Assembly: GCF_905475345.1 (NCBI RefSeq) | Contig: NC_066609.1 | Coordinates: 2,815,001 to 2,879,000 of the forward strand | DNA from: Vespula vulgaris | Lineage: Eukaryota; Arthropoda; Insecta; Hymenoptera; Vespidae | DNA length: 64,000 nt | Direction: 5' to 3' | Shown here: piece after piece, positions 12,601-26,481 of the stretch | How positions within the stretch are numbered: position 1 is the first letter of the stretch | Layout: every line of letters begins with the position of its first letter | Position numbers and translations under genes: made by a program | The notes under the pieces: generated by a model | The model's database searches: none | Seen by the model: the letters and a program-made list of their open reading frames with translations, nothing else | What the model was told of the DNA's origin: nothing

Positions 12601-13677
12601 TGAAACGTGAAAAAATTTGATATGCAAAATAAGTTCTTTTTATGAAATACGAAAGAGAAAAAAGAGCTCGACGGATGAAAGGAGTTCGTACCTAAAAAAA
12701 AGGAAAGAGAAAAAAATAATGAAAAAATACATAAAAACAAAAAAGAGGAACGATCGGTATTCCTGGAAAATTCTTTCAAGTGTTCCGAATAAAACTGGAT
12801 GGGGTTTATAGTCCATCTTTTGACCGGTGGTCTGTCTCCCCCTCTTAATTTTTAATTTCATTACGGATGCTCGAGCGGCCTCATAATGGGCTCCTCCGTT
12901 CGATATCCCATAGGCCATCTGGCATGATCCCATCGGATCTATATATATGGATCAAAATATCGATCGTGATCGTTCGAGCGAAAATACAACGTGGCCTAAC
13001 TTCATAAACCGCTGCGAGGCCGATCGTCAAGCCGTGTAATCATGCTAAGTTCGAATTTACATGACAAATTGTCCAAGTAGGCTAAATGATTTCCTCTTCT
13101 CCTCTAAGTCTTTGTAAATTGTTGTGATAACCACGATGTGTTATTTCCTTTTCTTTTTTTACAATAAAATATTTCAAATATCATACCTATTCATTCGAAT
13201 TAGGTCCGATCATCGATCGTTCTTTCTTTGAAGGATCGAATTCGTCGAAGGTTCTGATTATGTTGCTGAATAAGAAAGCATTGGGTTCCAATGTGTGGCA
13301 TCAGTGTATAGCGAACAAAAAGTATCTACAAGCATCGATAAGGCACGTATTAATTAAAGAATAACATCCGGCGAATGAATGCAACTATAAGGTCTGATAT
13401 CATATTTTCCAAACGTTATTAAAAGACATAACGATCTTCAAAGGATCGAACCTGATATTATAAGCTGTATGTAGTTCATTGCATCATTGTTTATTTGAAG
13501 TTTATTCTTTTTATAGTAGGCCCACGTTTAAACTGTAATTATTAGTAGTAAACTACTAATAAGAATAAGTTCGATCTCCTGATATGTAATTTACAAACAA
13601 ATTCATACAAGGTATGCGTATATAAATGTAGTCGATATGTGTTCGATGAGCCGTTAAGAAGGAAACTTGAAAGAGAA
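9641..13677. other. Gene-free stretch with further island-like elements
   Basis: No supported gene. Islands with balanced composition occur near 11,900-12,060 (with CAATTACAATTAATTAG, a cluster of TAAT homeodomain cores), 12,355-12,500 (two more homeodomain-like stretches and a GAATTAGAATAATTC near-palindrome) and 12,890-13,060. Open frames at 10,807-11,112 and 11,252-11,509 lack splice context and family similarity. Confidence 0.4.
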
Positions 13678-14080
13678 ACAAAGAGAGGGAGAGGGAGAGC
13701 GAGAGGGAGAGAGAGAGAGAGGGGGAGAGAGAGAGGGGGAGGGGGAGAGAGAGAGAGAGAGAGGAAGAGAACGATATTGAAGATAAGACAGGGGACGTGT
13801 CTCCTCCACCCTGATTTTCTCCTTCCATTCTTCGGTGCACAGGACCCCGAAGTTCGGGGGACCAACGTGGGCCTGCACGTAATCCACGGGTACGTCGTGA
13901 CGAATTTGTTCATCTGCCCAATGAGCCAGAATGCACCCCCACATCCTCTCGCCGTGTTTCATCGTCCACTCTACCTCTCTTTCTCTCTCTATCTCTCTCT
14001 CTCTTTCTCTTTCTCTATCTCTCTCTTTCTTTCTCTTCCTATCTATCTATCTATTTCTCTCTTTCTCCTGTTCTCTTCTG
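13678..14080. repeat. GA-rich and CT-rich tracts flanking a GC-rich core
   Basis: A GA-rich tract at about 13,678-13,770 is followed by a non-repetitive, GC-rich core at about 13,790-13,965 and then a CT-rich tract at about 13,970-14,080. On one strand the two tracts are complementary in kind, so they could pair as arms of a large hairpin around the core. The core stays open in more than one frame on both strands, but no gene is supported. Confidence 0.6.
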
Positions 14081-15707
14081 CACACTCGTCTTATATATAC
14101 GCGAACAAATACAAGCACATCTTCCCAAGAAGAAGCCACGAAACGGGACCCTGTTTTCAAGATGGCTACTGTCCGCATCGGTGGTCATCGAACGCAGACT
14201 CGCACAAGGGAAGAGCCTCTGTCGTCTCTCTATCGAAAGGATCTTTCGATCACCTTTGTCCAACGTTGCTCTTTAAACTACTTCCAAAAATGGTACACGC
14301 GCAATCTTTCCAAAAACCGGGAAAACATCAAACGGTCTTTATACGTGTTTTATAGAGCTAACTTAAAACCAACCAAACTGATTTTATCCCGTCTGCGTCT
14401 ATTGTCTACAATCCAAACAACATGATTTTCGCATTATACCGAAATTCAAACATGAATCAGTTTCAATTGTAACGAGGTTCATGTTTGTATATTAACGTAA
14501 TGGACGAGTCATGTTTGCATTTTACGGAAAGACACTTATACAACTATGCAATTAGAACGATTATAACGATTTGCCTGCGGGTAATTCTATTTAGGTTTCT
14601 ATTGCAAGCTATGTGCAATTTTATTTTTTTAAATACATACACGACACGAATACAATTTATTAAGTAAAAATTTTATCTTATAATGTTATAATTCTATAAC
14701 GTTAAGTAAAACGAGTAACAAAGTACGAACAATCAAGAAATATGAATATATTTATAATATCGTTTTCAATATGATAAATTACATTCCGTTTAAGAGTATA
14801 ACGAGTACGAGAAATGATAAAAGGAATTGCGGTGATTTTTGAGAAAAAGAAAGATAGATAAAGAGATGAAACTAGCGAATGATGAGAGAAAGAGAAGGAA
14901 GAGGAGGAAGAGGAAGAGAACTAGGATGAAGGAAATATAGAGAAAAAGAGGAAGAGACATGGAGAATGAAGGACAAAGAGAGGGGAGGGAGCAAGAAAAA
15001 GAGAGAAGGAGAGAGAGAGAGAGAGAGAGAGAGAGTACGGAGCTCTCGTGTTTCCGGCCGAGTGAACAACAATACCCGCAGACAAATGAGCATCCCGCCT
15101 CCATTGTTCGCTTCATCGGCACAGCGTAGCCTCTAGCCGGGTACCCTCCTCGCTTTTACTCGCGTCCTTTCCTCTCCCACCCCAACGGTGTGCTCCACGG
15201 TACCCCACAGTGTGTGCCTCACGTCGCCGTCGTCGTCCTCAAACACCCGACTGGGGGGTCCTCGATCAACCTGATGCGGGCCAACACCGATTAAACATCG
15301 CTGCTTCGTCGAATCTCCGTCAACGAGACTGCTTTTCCTCTCCTCTTCTCTACTTCCCTCTCTTTAACCCACCATCATTCTCTTTCTATCTATCTTTCTC
15401 TCTTCTCTATAACCCTTTCCTTTTTCTATCACTCTTCCTTCTTATTTAGTAGATGCAACCCTAACCTCTGTAGGCCATCTATCGTTTCTTTTATCTTTCT
15501 ACTTTGATTTTATCTTATCGAATGTTGAGTAATCAAGTTGTGTGTGTTATAGATATACATGGAAATAAGAGTCAATATAGATGAAATATTAGAATAATTT
15601 TGCTAAGTGTATACGTATTACGAGAATTCATATGGATAATTTATAGATACATACTCTTCTATTTCTTTACGAAGAATTTGCTTGCATATAAATGTTCATT
15701 CCGTCGA
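14081..15707. other. Gene-free stretch, AT-rich with one GC-rich block
   Basis: No supported gene. A 32-bp GA run lies at 15,003-15,034 within a wider purine tract (14,880-15,040). A GC-rich block follows at about 15,050-15,330. The last few hundred bases should include the 3' UTR of the minus-strand gene that ends at 15,708. Confidence 0.4.
15003..15034. repeat. (GA)n microsatellite
   Basis: Uninterrupted GA/AG dinucleotides at the end of a longer purine-rich tract. Confidence 0.9.
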
Positions 15708-16424
15708 TTAATTTTTCCAAATATTCAAATTTTCGACTCCACGAATTGCTAACCGTTTTTCGAAAGATGTTATCTCTGCTTGCAATTCATCGTATGTTTG
15801 AGATACTTCATCGGTATAATCCATGTTCAATTTCCTGTGAAACGAAATAAACGTTAGAAACGTAAATCTTTATTCGATTATAAAATTATTTAATTAATGA
15901 CACGTGTGTGCGCGCGCGTGCGTAAACTCACTCAAAATCTTTTTCCGCGAAACAAAATTTACATTTGTCTTTAAAGAGGGCAGCCTTGTCTAATCCAATT
16001 TTTTGAAAAAATTGTAAGCCATGGTACCAAATTCTTTTTTTATTTACATCTTCGGACGAAGACGGTAATTTTAAATCGGAAGCACTATCAGATACAAATC
16101 CTTCGGATTTTTCCAACTGTTTGTGAGGATCACATATACAGGAATAAAAAGGTAATTTGCTTCTTGCTATTTCAGATTCAACATCAAAGATTTATCGAGA
16201 AAATATCGGAAAATTGTAAGAAATTAATATTAAAACAAACAATACATACATTGTAATGGCTTAAAGGGCTGCAAATCACATTGCAAATCTAAAAACTTCC
16301 ATAACTCCTTTATTTTTTTTTGTTCATGAATGCTACTACTTTGTTTGAATATTAATTCATTATTATTTGCCTTTTCTTTAATTTTATTTTTTGATTGTAG
16401 TTTTATTCGTCCCGGTGTTGACAT
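15708..16424 (-). CDS. Small three-exon gene of unknown function, 178 residues
   Basis: Coding exons are 16,424-16,250, 16,166-15,932 and 15,834-15,708. Donors GTATGT and GTGAGT and matching AG acceptors keep the phase (1, then 2) from ATG to TAA. The protein begins MSTPGRIKLQSK and ends NLNIWKN. It has a Lys-rich N terminus, an acidic/Ser segment around residues 85-100, several Cys residues (SCICDPHK, KCKFCF) and a C-terminal stretch likely to form a helix (SQTYDELQAEITSFEKRL). I do not recognise the family. Transcription starts head to head with the RalGAP alpha gene about 970 bp away, so the two may share a promoter region. Exon structure is well supported; function is unknown. Confidence 0.65.
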
Positions 16425-17389
16425 CGTCCAAAATTCCGTTATCTATTCTTTCAATTTCGATTATCGAAATGATTCTCCTTCGATAATCGAAAAGTTGTAA
16501 TATCGAAGGAATAAGTGTGAATTGGTCGCTAGTGACTTCGATTATTGATTGGTGCAGTTCGATGTCGGTAAAGTCGCATCCCACGCATAATTTTTTAATT
16601 AATATAATTAATATGGACATATTATGTGGTATATAAATTTGAGAAATCGAATCTTATTTGAATAGTATATAGAACACGTGATTTTATATTAAAGAAATAT
16701 GATTCAGAATTTTATAATCTCGTATTTTCATGTGACGTCAGAATATACAAGGAGCGCCATCAAGTTTGTTTTCAATTACGTAGTAGAAATAAATTCGACG
16801 TGTCATCAAGGAATCGTCAATTTTTATCCTATATTTACATTTGTGTTCGTGATTAAATTGAATCATTAGATTTTACACATATCATAGTTTAATAGGATTT
16901 TTCAACAAAATTCAACAAGATGTTATTGACATAACATCAGTAGATAAAACAGTTTGGTAGCGGTAATATTTAAAAAATTCGATGTCTCGTCAAGATGAAC
17001 GCAAATAACTATAAAAATAAGGTAAAAGATAGTAAAAGTATCTTATTATTGTAATATATTGATAGAAATTTAATATGATCTTTCTTTTGAAATATATTCA
17101 GAATAAGGAAGTGAAAAATATTGACACGACTAAAGTATGATGTCATTGCCCCGACAGGTTATGAAGAGTGCGCGCCGTGGACATCAAGATGGCCGCTACG
17201 TACATCTGATGATAGTTATACGTATTCGTAAAAGTCGTGACGGCGTTTCGTGATAGAGGTGCCGCGCTTTTTCGAGGTTTCGAGATGGTGAGAGTGTATA
17301 GTTAGTTGGATCTTTATCGATGAGGATTTGCTCGTTTACCCTCAATGGTATTTTCTGCATCCGCGGCCGGCTACGGCTCGCATTGAACC
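16425..17389. promoter_or_regulatory. Divergent intergenic region, probable bidirectional promoter
   Basis: The 965 bp between two head-to-head start codons contain a perfect CRE (TGACGTCA, 16,733-16,740), a perfect E-box (CACGTG, 16,675-16,680) and a YY1/Pleiohomeotic-like CAAGATGGCCGC (17,185-17,196). The last lies about 200 bp upstream of the RalGAP alpha ATG, in a locally GC-rich stretch (17,150-17,390) that looks like core promoter and 5' UTR. Transcription starts were not mapped. Confidence 0.5.
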
Positions 17390-18916
17390 ATGTTCGGTAA
17401 AAAACTTCATGTAGACGTCAAAAAGTCAACACTCAAAGTTCAGGATGTTAAAAAGGACAGTGCGACCCGATTTAAACATCTTAAAATTGTTCTAGGTGAG
17501 CTTTCAATATCTTCGAACGTCGAACTTTGCTTATGTCACTGTTTAGGTCATACCTCAAAATTTACTTGTCTCTTTAGTAAGTGTGGGAGAAAGAGAGAGT
17601 GAGAGAGATGAATGAATAGAAATAAGACAGTCAGACAAATATGTAGTTAGATAGTAGTAGGTAGATACATGAGTAGGTAAGTAGATAGAGATAGATAGAT
17701 AGATAGAGAAAAAGAGAGAGACAGAGAGAAAAGGAGTGGGCGAATATTCTTAGCATTTATTAAGTTTTACTCGATAACAAATGAATATTTATTAAAACTT
17801 ACTGTATTATATCAGTTATCTATTATTAGGACTTTTATATCATTTACTTTTCCAATCAATAGAATATGCATACATTTTATATAAGAAATATATCAAATTA
17901 CAGCGATTGTCATTATCCAAACATTTATTATATTTATATAATGTTGTACTATGTATTAATCAGATTCCTATAATCCTGATTGGTTTTGGTGTTTATTCAA
18001 AATAAAAAAAATATAATACATAGTTGTGATACATTTTAATTATATTACGTTGCAAGTAGTTGGTATCTAATCACAAAACCACATGACCACATCGACCAAC
18101 TCATAGTGGCCTCCACTTCCAGCTAAAATTACACTTTCATTATATACAGATAATATTGTATACTCATCTGTACAGGAATTCCAGAACTGGTTAAAATATT
18201 TTTAGACCACTTTGTAACATATATCATTGCTATAAATATAACGTCTGTCAAAGATTCAGAATATAATAAAGTTAACATTAAGTTATATGTTCTTTTTTTT
18301 TTTTAGAAAATGTGGATACGGATGAAGCGAAAGGCTTTTTTGAAGGGAATTTTAGTCATGTTTATTTTATATTATACGACTGCTTTGTATCTGCTGAGGC
18401 CAATCTACGACAGCGTGGTAAGATTGAATTAAATTATTTCATTAAATAGCAATATATTAAGTCTTATTTGATTGTACTTACATATTACAATAATTATAAT
18501 TTCTATATATTAATTGTGTCAAACATAATTTTTTCCTCCTATGCTGACAGAACTTTCTTTTCATATTGGTAAGTTAAATATTAGAAATGATATTATTTTT
18601 TGTCATTATATCAATAAACATATATATAGTTTTTCAATGAAATAGTAATAAACTATATGAATTCTGAATAACAAATGTTAAACTTTATTTTTAGTACACA
18701 AGGCACATAGAGAGGAATTAGAACAAGTATTACACCTACTAGAAAAAGTTTTAACTCTTCTTCCTGAACTTTTAAATAGACGATGGCAATGTCATAGTCT
18801 TGCAAGAATTCTACAAAAGTTATTACACCCTGGAAATAGTTGGAAACTTCGTAGGCAGGCCATAAGGTAAAAACTTTATAAAGATTATGTACAAATATAA
18901 GATAATATTGTAAAGC

Positions 18917-18962
<46 letters not shown>

Positions 18963-21900
18963 TATATATGCATGTATGTATACATGTATGTATGTATGTG
19001 TGTATATATGTATGGATGTATGTACGTTTTAGGTATTTTATTTTATGGTACCAAGCACTGGGTGAAAATGCTCCTGAACATATCCATCAAATGTTTGCCT
19101 GTTTGGTCCCAGGCTTTCCACCACCACAGTCTTTGCACTATAAGTGTGAACGTAAAATTGATAACAAAAAAGATAAATCAACGAGAACAAGCACATCTGA
19201 TGAGAAAGAGAAAAGAGACTTTTATGATGCACAAGTGATACAGAGTATTTTTCATGATAATGGTTCAAATCAGGGTCCAATAAGTCAGGTAGATGGTGGA
19301 CCTATTTTACCTCCGCAAGGAGGAGAAAAGCCATTAGACAATGAGACTGTTAGATTTTTAGAAGCATTATTGGAGTTCATGGTGACACAGGTAGTCAAAA
19401 TAGAATGGAGAGATAAAACAACGAGGCAGCACAAGACATTTCAATTTTTATTAGAACGCTTTAAAGCAACTTACCTCCGTTATATATGTCCAGAATTTGA
19501 TGACAATTTTTCTTTATATAAGCCTAATTTAGAATTGCCTACAGTGAGAAAACCAACTAATCAAAGTCAGAATAATTACGTTCTCTGTAAAGTCGCATTA
19601 ATCAAATGGATTGCGAACTTTACTCATGTTGCAAGAAAAGATAGTCTTTTTACACATCTCCCACAAAGCACAACACCCAATGAAGAAAATCCAGAGTCAG
19701 AACTGCGTCGCGTTTCAGTTACACAACATTCGAGTGATTCGAATTTACTTTCACCTGAATCTACACTCTCTCAACATGATAATCAAAATCAAGAAGATAA
19801 CACTATATCAGCTGTTACTTTAGTCAGAGAAGTTCTCTATGGAAATAGAGATAATGTTAATTTTGTTCATGAACTTTATAGACAAGCATTTCTCTTAGAT
19901 TTCAGTCATGCAGGAGCAATAAGGAAAGCTATAGCTGTATATAAGGATTGGATACAAATGAATGAATTACCTCCATTTATGTTAGAACCTTTGGATGGAC
20001 ATAAAGAACGAGACTATGACGATAGTCTGAAAAAAGAATCTAATGAGACAGATAAAAGTCCATCCGAAAATTATCGACAACCTAGATTGAGAAATGATTC
20101 ATATTTAGGTGCTATACATAGGGAAAATTTGTTTATAAGAGCAGGATTACAAAATGTACTGCAAGTATTTATTACACAAGCATCACACGTTTTTTTCCTT
20201 GAATATTCAGGTTTAAATTCAACTGCAGCTTTAATAGAAGAACAAACTGATAGTTGTAAACGAGTTTTGAATGTTTATCGATATGTTGTCATGCATTCAA
20301 GATTGGAGCCTGCAACGTGGGAGCAATTGCTTAGAGTACTGCTTCAAATTACGTCGTTAGTACTGAGTGAAAATTCATCTCGCCGCAAACACCATGAAAC
20401 AATTGGTGGCAAATTAGCACCTGCTATATTTCAAACTTTGATTGTTACTTGGATAAAAGCCAATTTAAATGTGGTCATATCTACCCATCTTTGGGATCAG
20501 TTTCTAGAAGTACTATCTTCTTTGACACAATGGGAAGAATTAATTCGAGAATGGGCAAAAACATTGGATACTTTAACACGAGTACTCGCAAGGCATGTAT
20601 ATAACTTAGATTTAAATGATCTACCATTAGATAGATTAAGTGAACAAAAAACAAAAAGACGTCGTGGAGTTGGAAGTCGTGCTGCATCGATAGGAAGTGT
20701 TCAGCCACCATGTAAAGGAAGTATTGATCAAGAGAGTAATACTACATCAAAAGAAAATGTAACAGGTACAATTTCATTTGCAAATTTTTCGATTATATTG
20801 ATGTGTTCTTTATGAACAATAATTGTTAATAATATTATATTGATTGTAATAGACCATCCATTACGAGATTTAAGAAAAGGTCGATTATTACCACGCAGTG
20901 CAAGCGATAACACTATTTATAATGGAAAAGCTCGTACGAAGTTTCACAGAAGTCGTACTCATACTGTACATACTGGGGTTCCTGGTGAGTTAAAAAATTA
21001 ATAATACAAATAATTGTGTTGAGTGATTTTTGTTTATAAAGTTCAAATTTCATGTTCTCCTGTTAGTAGTGCCATCTATGTTACTGATACTGTGTGCAAT
21101 TTATTTATAACTTTACACTTTTGTTGCTTTACTACTCACACTAAGTTAAAAATAACTATTTTTGTGTCAGACATCATGCCATTTTATTTCTGTTATTAGT
21201 AGACATTTTTCATAATGATTCACATTTGTGTATTCCTTTTTAATTTCAATTTATTCATCATTATTTATATACAAACTGTTCCTGAGTTGGAGTAGCAGAT
21301 ATACAGTCTATTACGATATCAATAACCTTCATAGTGTCTGTGGCTTTTGTATTAAGTGTAAATAATTTCCTCGCGTGCAGTACTTCCCCTATCTATAGAG
21401 CAAGATATGGCACGATTACTATCAAGTGGTCCTACATCATCAATAACTGGAAAAATGCTACCAAACAGACGTGCTAAATCATTGGATAGCATTGTCATAG
21501 TTGATAGTGAACCACCATCTCCACGTTGTCCCTCTCCAACACCAAGCAGTGGCGTTGACAGCAATAAAGATAGTCCAATACAAATAGAGAACATTGATGG
21601 CAGCAGTATTGGTATGTACTTTCCTTCTCATTATATGTTGTCTACATTAAACATACATTTTTGTTTATTAGAGTACAGCAAGGTTTTCATTAAACAAATC
21701 TTAGATTTATATTTCATCAGTCAAGATAGCATTACATTTTTTACATTATTACAAGATAGGAGCTAGATTGCATTATGCTGATTCGAATTTTAATCACTTG
21801 GCTTACTATGCATTAATTTATTTATTATCCATTATAGGAAAATCAAAAATAAGAAGAGCAAAAATAATATCTCTTGGAGGTAATAATATTTATATGATTT

Positions 21901-24900
21901 TATATTTTACAGATACAAATGATATAACAGAAAGAAGATCTGTTATGGCAGGTGGAGGAGTACGAGGATGGTTGCCAGATGTTGCTGTCGTATTATGGAG
22001 GCGAATGTTATCTGCTTTGGGAGATGTAAATAATATTCAAGATCCAATATTACATGGTCAAGTTATGGATTATCTCGTACAACTTACACAAACTCTTATA
22101 AAGGTACACTTTCACTTTCCTTTGCCTTCCCTTTTTTTTTAAAGCTAACAACAACAATCATTTTGTACAAATAGGTATTTTAATTTTCATAGATTCGTTT
22201 AAATCAAGGTGTCTCTGGAGATAATCAAGTAACACCTCCTGCTCCAGAACTTATTCCACCTCTAACAGTTATAGCTCCATGGTGTTTTAAGGTATATTTA
22301 TACGTACAACAGACGTGTATAAATATTTTTATAAGTATATTTTCATTAATATAAGCATTCCTTATTTTAGGCAATACAGTTACCAGCTCAATATGAAGTA
22401 GGCAAATTAGCCGCATATCGCCTTATATGTCTTTTAACTGTCCAACCTTTGGATATAAATTTACCGAAACAGCATTTGAATCTTTTTTATCGTGCTGTTC
22501 ATAATGGGATTGCTAGCAACGATAGTAAAGTACTCCATGTATTAGTCAAATATACTGGGCCTCGATTATTTAGTTTAAATCTACCTGGTTCTAGTCTTCT
22601 TATTTTGGATTATATACATGCCGCTAATGTAATACTAAGTAGTCAAGATGTCGAGGTACTATATATTACATATGATACACACGTATATATTGTAGATATA
22701 AATAATAATAATTATTATTATTTAGGCACCCAGAACGGAAGCTGTCTCTATAATCGGTTCGTTATTATCATTACCTGCAACAATAGCTAAATTGCCTGTG
22801 CTGCAACCAAATGGATCTGATATTCTAACAATAGTATGCCCCGATGCAAAGGTATTCGAATTTATTTTGAAAATTTTATGACGATCATTTAAAATATATA
22901 ATACAGTTAAATTTGTAGGAACATGTAGTGAATATTCTTTTGAGAAGCTGTAGACGCGAACCAACTGGCATAGCAAGATGTTTAGCCCTTTCTAGCATAG
23001 CCATGTTTGCGTACAGAGAATTATCTTGTAAAAATCAACATCCACGAATTCCAGAGGCTGTTACTGTTCTTCTTCTTGCACTTAGGGTGAGTTAATAGCT
23101 TTTTCTTTTAATCAAATATAAACTTTGTATGGTGGTGAAATAGATTTATATAGATTTTAAACTTTATTGTCATTATTTATGCATGTGCTAGAAGTAATTA
23201 TTCAGATCTTAGTTGCTTGCAAATGGATATTCAAACAATATACTTTGCCTGATAGAGAAGAAGGAACGTATAAAGAATGTTTTTACATAAATTTATTAGT
23301 AATATATACATTAATTATAGTAGACATAAGATAATAACGTGTAAGTAGATATCTGTTCCATCGAGTCTGATTGACAGCAGATGCAAGGGATCAAGCGGTA
23401 CAAGACTGGTTTCTATTTTCCTTTAGTAGATCAGGTAGTTTTCTTTTATATATATAAGGACATACAATTGTGGTCTTATTGTGTGATGTTCCAGTATTTC
23501 TCTGTTGACTGATTACGTTTTTCAGGATGTTGTCATCTTTGCATGGTGCATTGCACAGAAATTTTGTATTTTATGTGTTTATTAGTTGAATATCCAATTT
23601 ATTGTATAAATACTTGGTAGCTTATTTTCTATATATTACTAATGTTTTGTGTTAATCGTTTTTCAGAATAAAAGATCACATAATGTTTTTATTATATATT
23701 TTTCAGGCTACACATGTGACAGTTGCTCAGGTAGCATGCGATTCCCTTTTACTTTTGTGCGACAAGGCAGACACTTTATTGGAGTTATATCCTAATGTGC
23801 CATGCAAAATTACACATGTATGATCACTATATCGAATATATTACTTGTATGTAAAAATGACTGTATTTAATACTACATTTAAAATTTTACAGGTTCTTTC
23901 AGAGACACTTGGACGTATGACTCTACGAGAAAGGCGTGGCCCATTAACTATATCAATGATATTTTGTTTAGGAGAATGGGCTATGAATTTGGGTCCAACT
24001 GTATTGTTACGTATATATCAGGGAAAACCACTTTTAATGACATTATTCACAGTTAGTAACGAACACAATTAATATAAAAAATTGTACATTTAATATTTTG
24101 TAGATTTCATTAACTTTCTATATATAATTAGGTTTTAGATAACATAGCACAAAATAAAGGAGGAAAAGATCCACCAAAAACTAATAAATGTCACCAAGAT
24201 GAAGATGAAGATTTTGATCCCGACATTACCTTAGATAACTTAACGGATGAAGTATGCGCAAAGTCTCCTCATCGTGGTAACGTTCATTCGGTTCAGCTTG
24301 CAGCGAAAATGGTAAACATAGTATTTATATATGCATATGTATGTATGTACATATGTATTTATTTGAGAGCAATTTATATGTAAAAATGAATTCGTTTGAC
24401 AGGTAATGATGCATTTGATCAATCATCTGGGTCATTTTCCAATGGGTATTGGTGCAGCTCGTCTTTCGTCGTTAGTTGTTGAATTGGATGATGTACCAGG
24501 AATTGAAGGAGACGAGCTTTCTTCTGCAATCTTTCAAGCACCAAATATACAATTATTAATGCTTTCCAATTCAATTATAATGTCTCTTGTTGAATTAGCT
24601 GCACTTGATGCACCCGGAGGAGGTGTTACAGCTGGCTTAACGACAGCTCCTTCTTTAGTAAGAGTTTTATTACGAGATTTAGCAGGGAAAGCATCTTGGG
24701 ATAGTTCCATTTTGTACAGTCAACCCTTTATTGACGACGAATTTCAAACACCGTTTGCAAAATCAGGTAAGCTTTTTGTTGTATTCATTTTATGTGTATC
24801 GTTTTTATATTTATTAGATATAAATTTTAGTTGATTGGGATATAAAATCTCATAAGGAAGAATTGAATAGTGTTATAACGCAGCAGAGCTGCGCTTCGAG

Positions 24901-26421
24901 ACACACTATAAGGCATCGCGAGCCTCATATTTTGCCAACATTTGCAAACGGTGCAAGTGATATGGACAATTTAGATGATGTAAGTATACTCTGTATATAC
25001 ATATATATCCAATACATTATAATTTTTTACTTTCATGTGTCATGAAACAGATTATAACTTTGAATGTTTAGCTTCTTCAATATATAGGACATACGAGTCC
25101 TGAAGTTTTATGTAATCCGGAGATAGCATTAAATGCACCTGCTAATCCACCGCATGGATTGTATCTTGAAAGTGAAACTATTGCAACTATTTTAAATCAA
25201 CGAAATGCAGAGCAAGAACATCTTAATAATTGGAGTCAACATATTAGGTTAATATATTTATTATATTAAATTAGAAAGAATGATCATTTAGATTATATAA
25301 TGTTACTGTTGGTTGGAATGTAACTTTGTTATGCATGTCCTTTTAGTATGTGTGCGACACCAATTAGTCCACCAACGTGCCGCCAACCACCAGCACCGTT
25401 TCATCACTGCCGACTTCTATTTTCTCATTTGGGCCTGTCTGGTTGGGAACAACGGAGAAAGTTACATTTGCTTACTAAAAATGAAAAACTTCTACGTGAA
25501 TTACGAAATCTTGATAGTCAACGTTCTAGAGAGACACATAAGATCGCAGTGATCTATGTTAGTCAGGGACAAGAAGATAAAAACTCCATATTAAGCAATG
25601 TCGCAGCTAGTAAGGAGTATGAAAATTTTGTAGCCAGGTTAGCTTGGGAAGTTGAACTCGAATCACATACAGGTTTTCTTGGGGGTCTTGTGCCTGGAAA
25701 AGCATCTGGTGTAACTGCACCTTATTTTGCAACATCTTTCACCGAAGTTCTCTTTCATGTAGCAACAAGAATGCCATCCGATAGTCCAGAAAGTTTATTA
25801 CAAAAGGTGTGTAATTTCTACATATTACGACATTACAAATATTTATTGATAGAAGAGATGGGAATTGGTGTTACATTGTATTAAATTTACTTTCAGACAC
25901 GACATCTTGGCAACGACGAAGTTCATATCGTTTGGTCAGAACATTGGAGAGATTATCGTAGAGATATCATACCGACCGAATTTTGTGATGTTTTAATAGT
26001 TATTTATCCATTGCACAATAAGTTATATAGAATACAAATTTCTAGAAAACCAGAAATACCATTTTTTGGTCCATTGTTTGATGAATGTATTGTTGAAGAC
26101 AAAGTTCTCCCTGGTTTGGTTAGAACCACAGCTTTAGCTGCGAGTAGAGCCAAGAGATCAACACTTACATTATATCAACATTAGTATGTTCGCTATTAAT
26201 AATATATTATTCCATGAAATGTATATACTATAAAAATAATATTAAATATTATAGTTACGAGGAACGGGCACGATCTATCGATACTGTAATGAGGAATCAT
26301 AAAGAATCTACAACTTTTGAAGAGTTCACTGCAAATGTCTATTCTCCGGTACAACCAGCAAGTCCATTCAGTGGAACGTCTTCTGTATCTGGTTAGTTTT
26401 TATTTTATCGCGTAAAAATCA

Positions 26422-26481
<60 letters not shown>

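Noticed and set aside
13639..14355. 238-residue plus-strand frame, the longest in the first 15 kb
   Set aside because: Its ends are Arg/Glu and Leu/Ser repeats from GA and CT tracts; the middle is also open on the other strand.
16384..16620. 78-residue minus-strand frame upstream of the 178-residue gene
   Set aside because: Overlaps the real first exon in another frame and covers the probable promoter.
21838..21880. Possible 43-nt exon in RalGAP alpha between exons 6 and 7 (AG acceptor, GTAATA donor)
   Set aside because: Its length breaks the frame and leads to a stop just inside the next exon, whereas direct splicing 21,611 to 21,913 keeps the frame. At most a poison exon.
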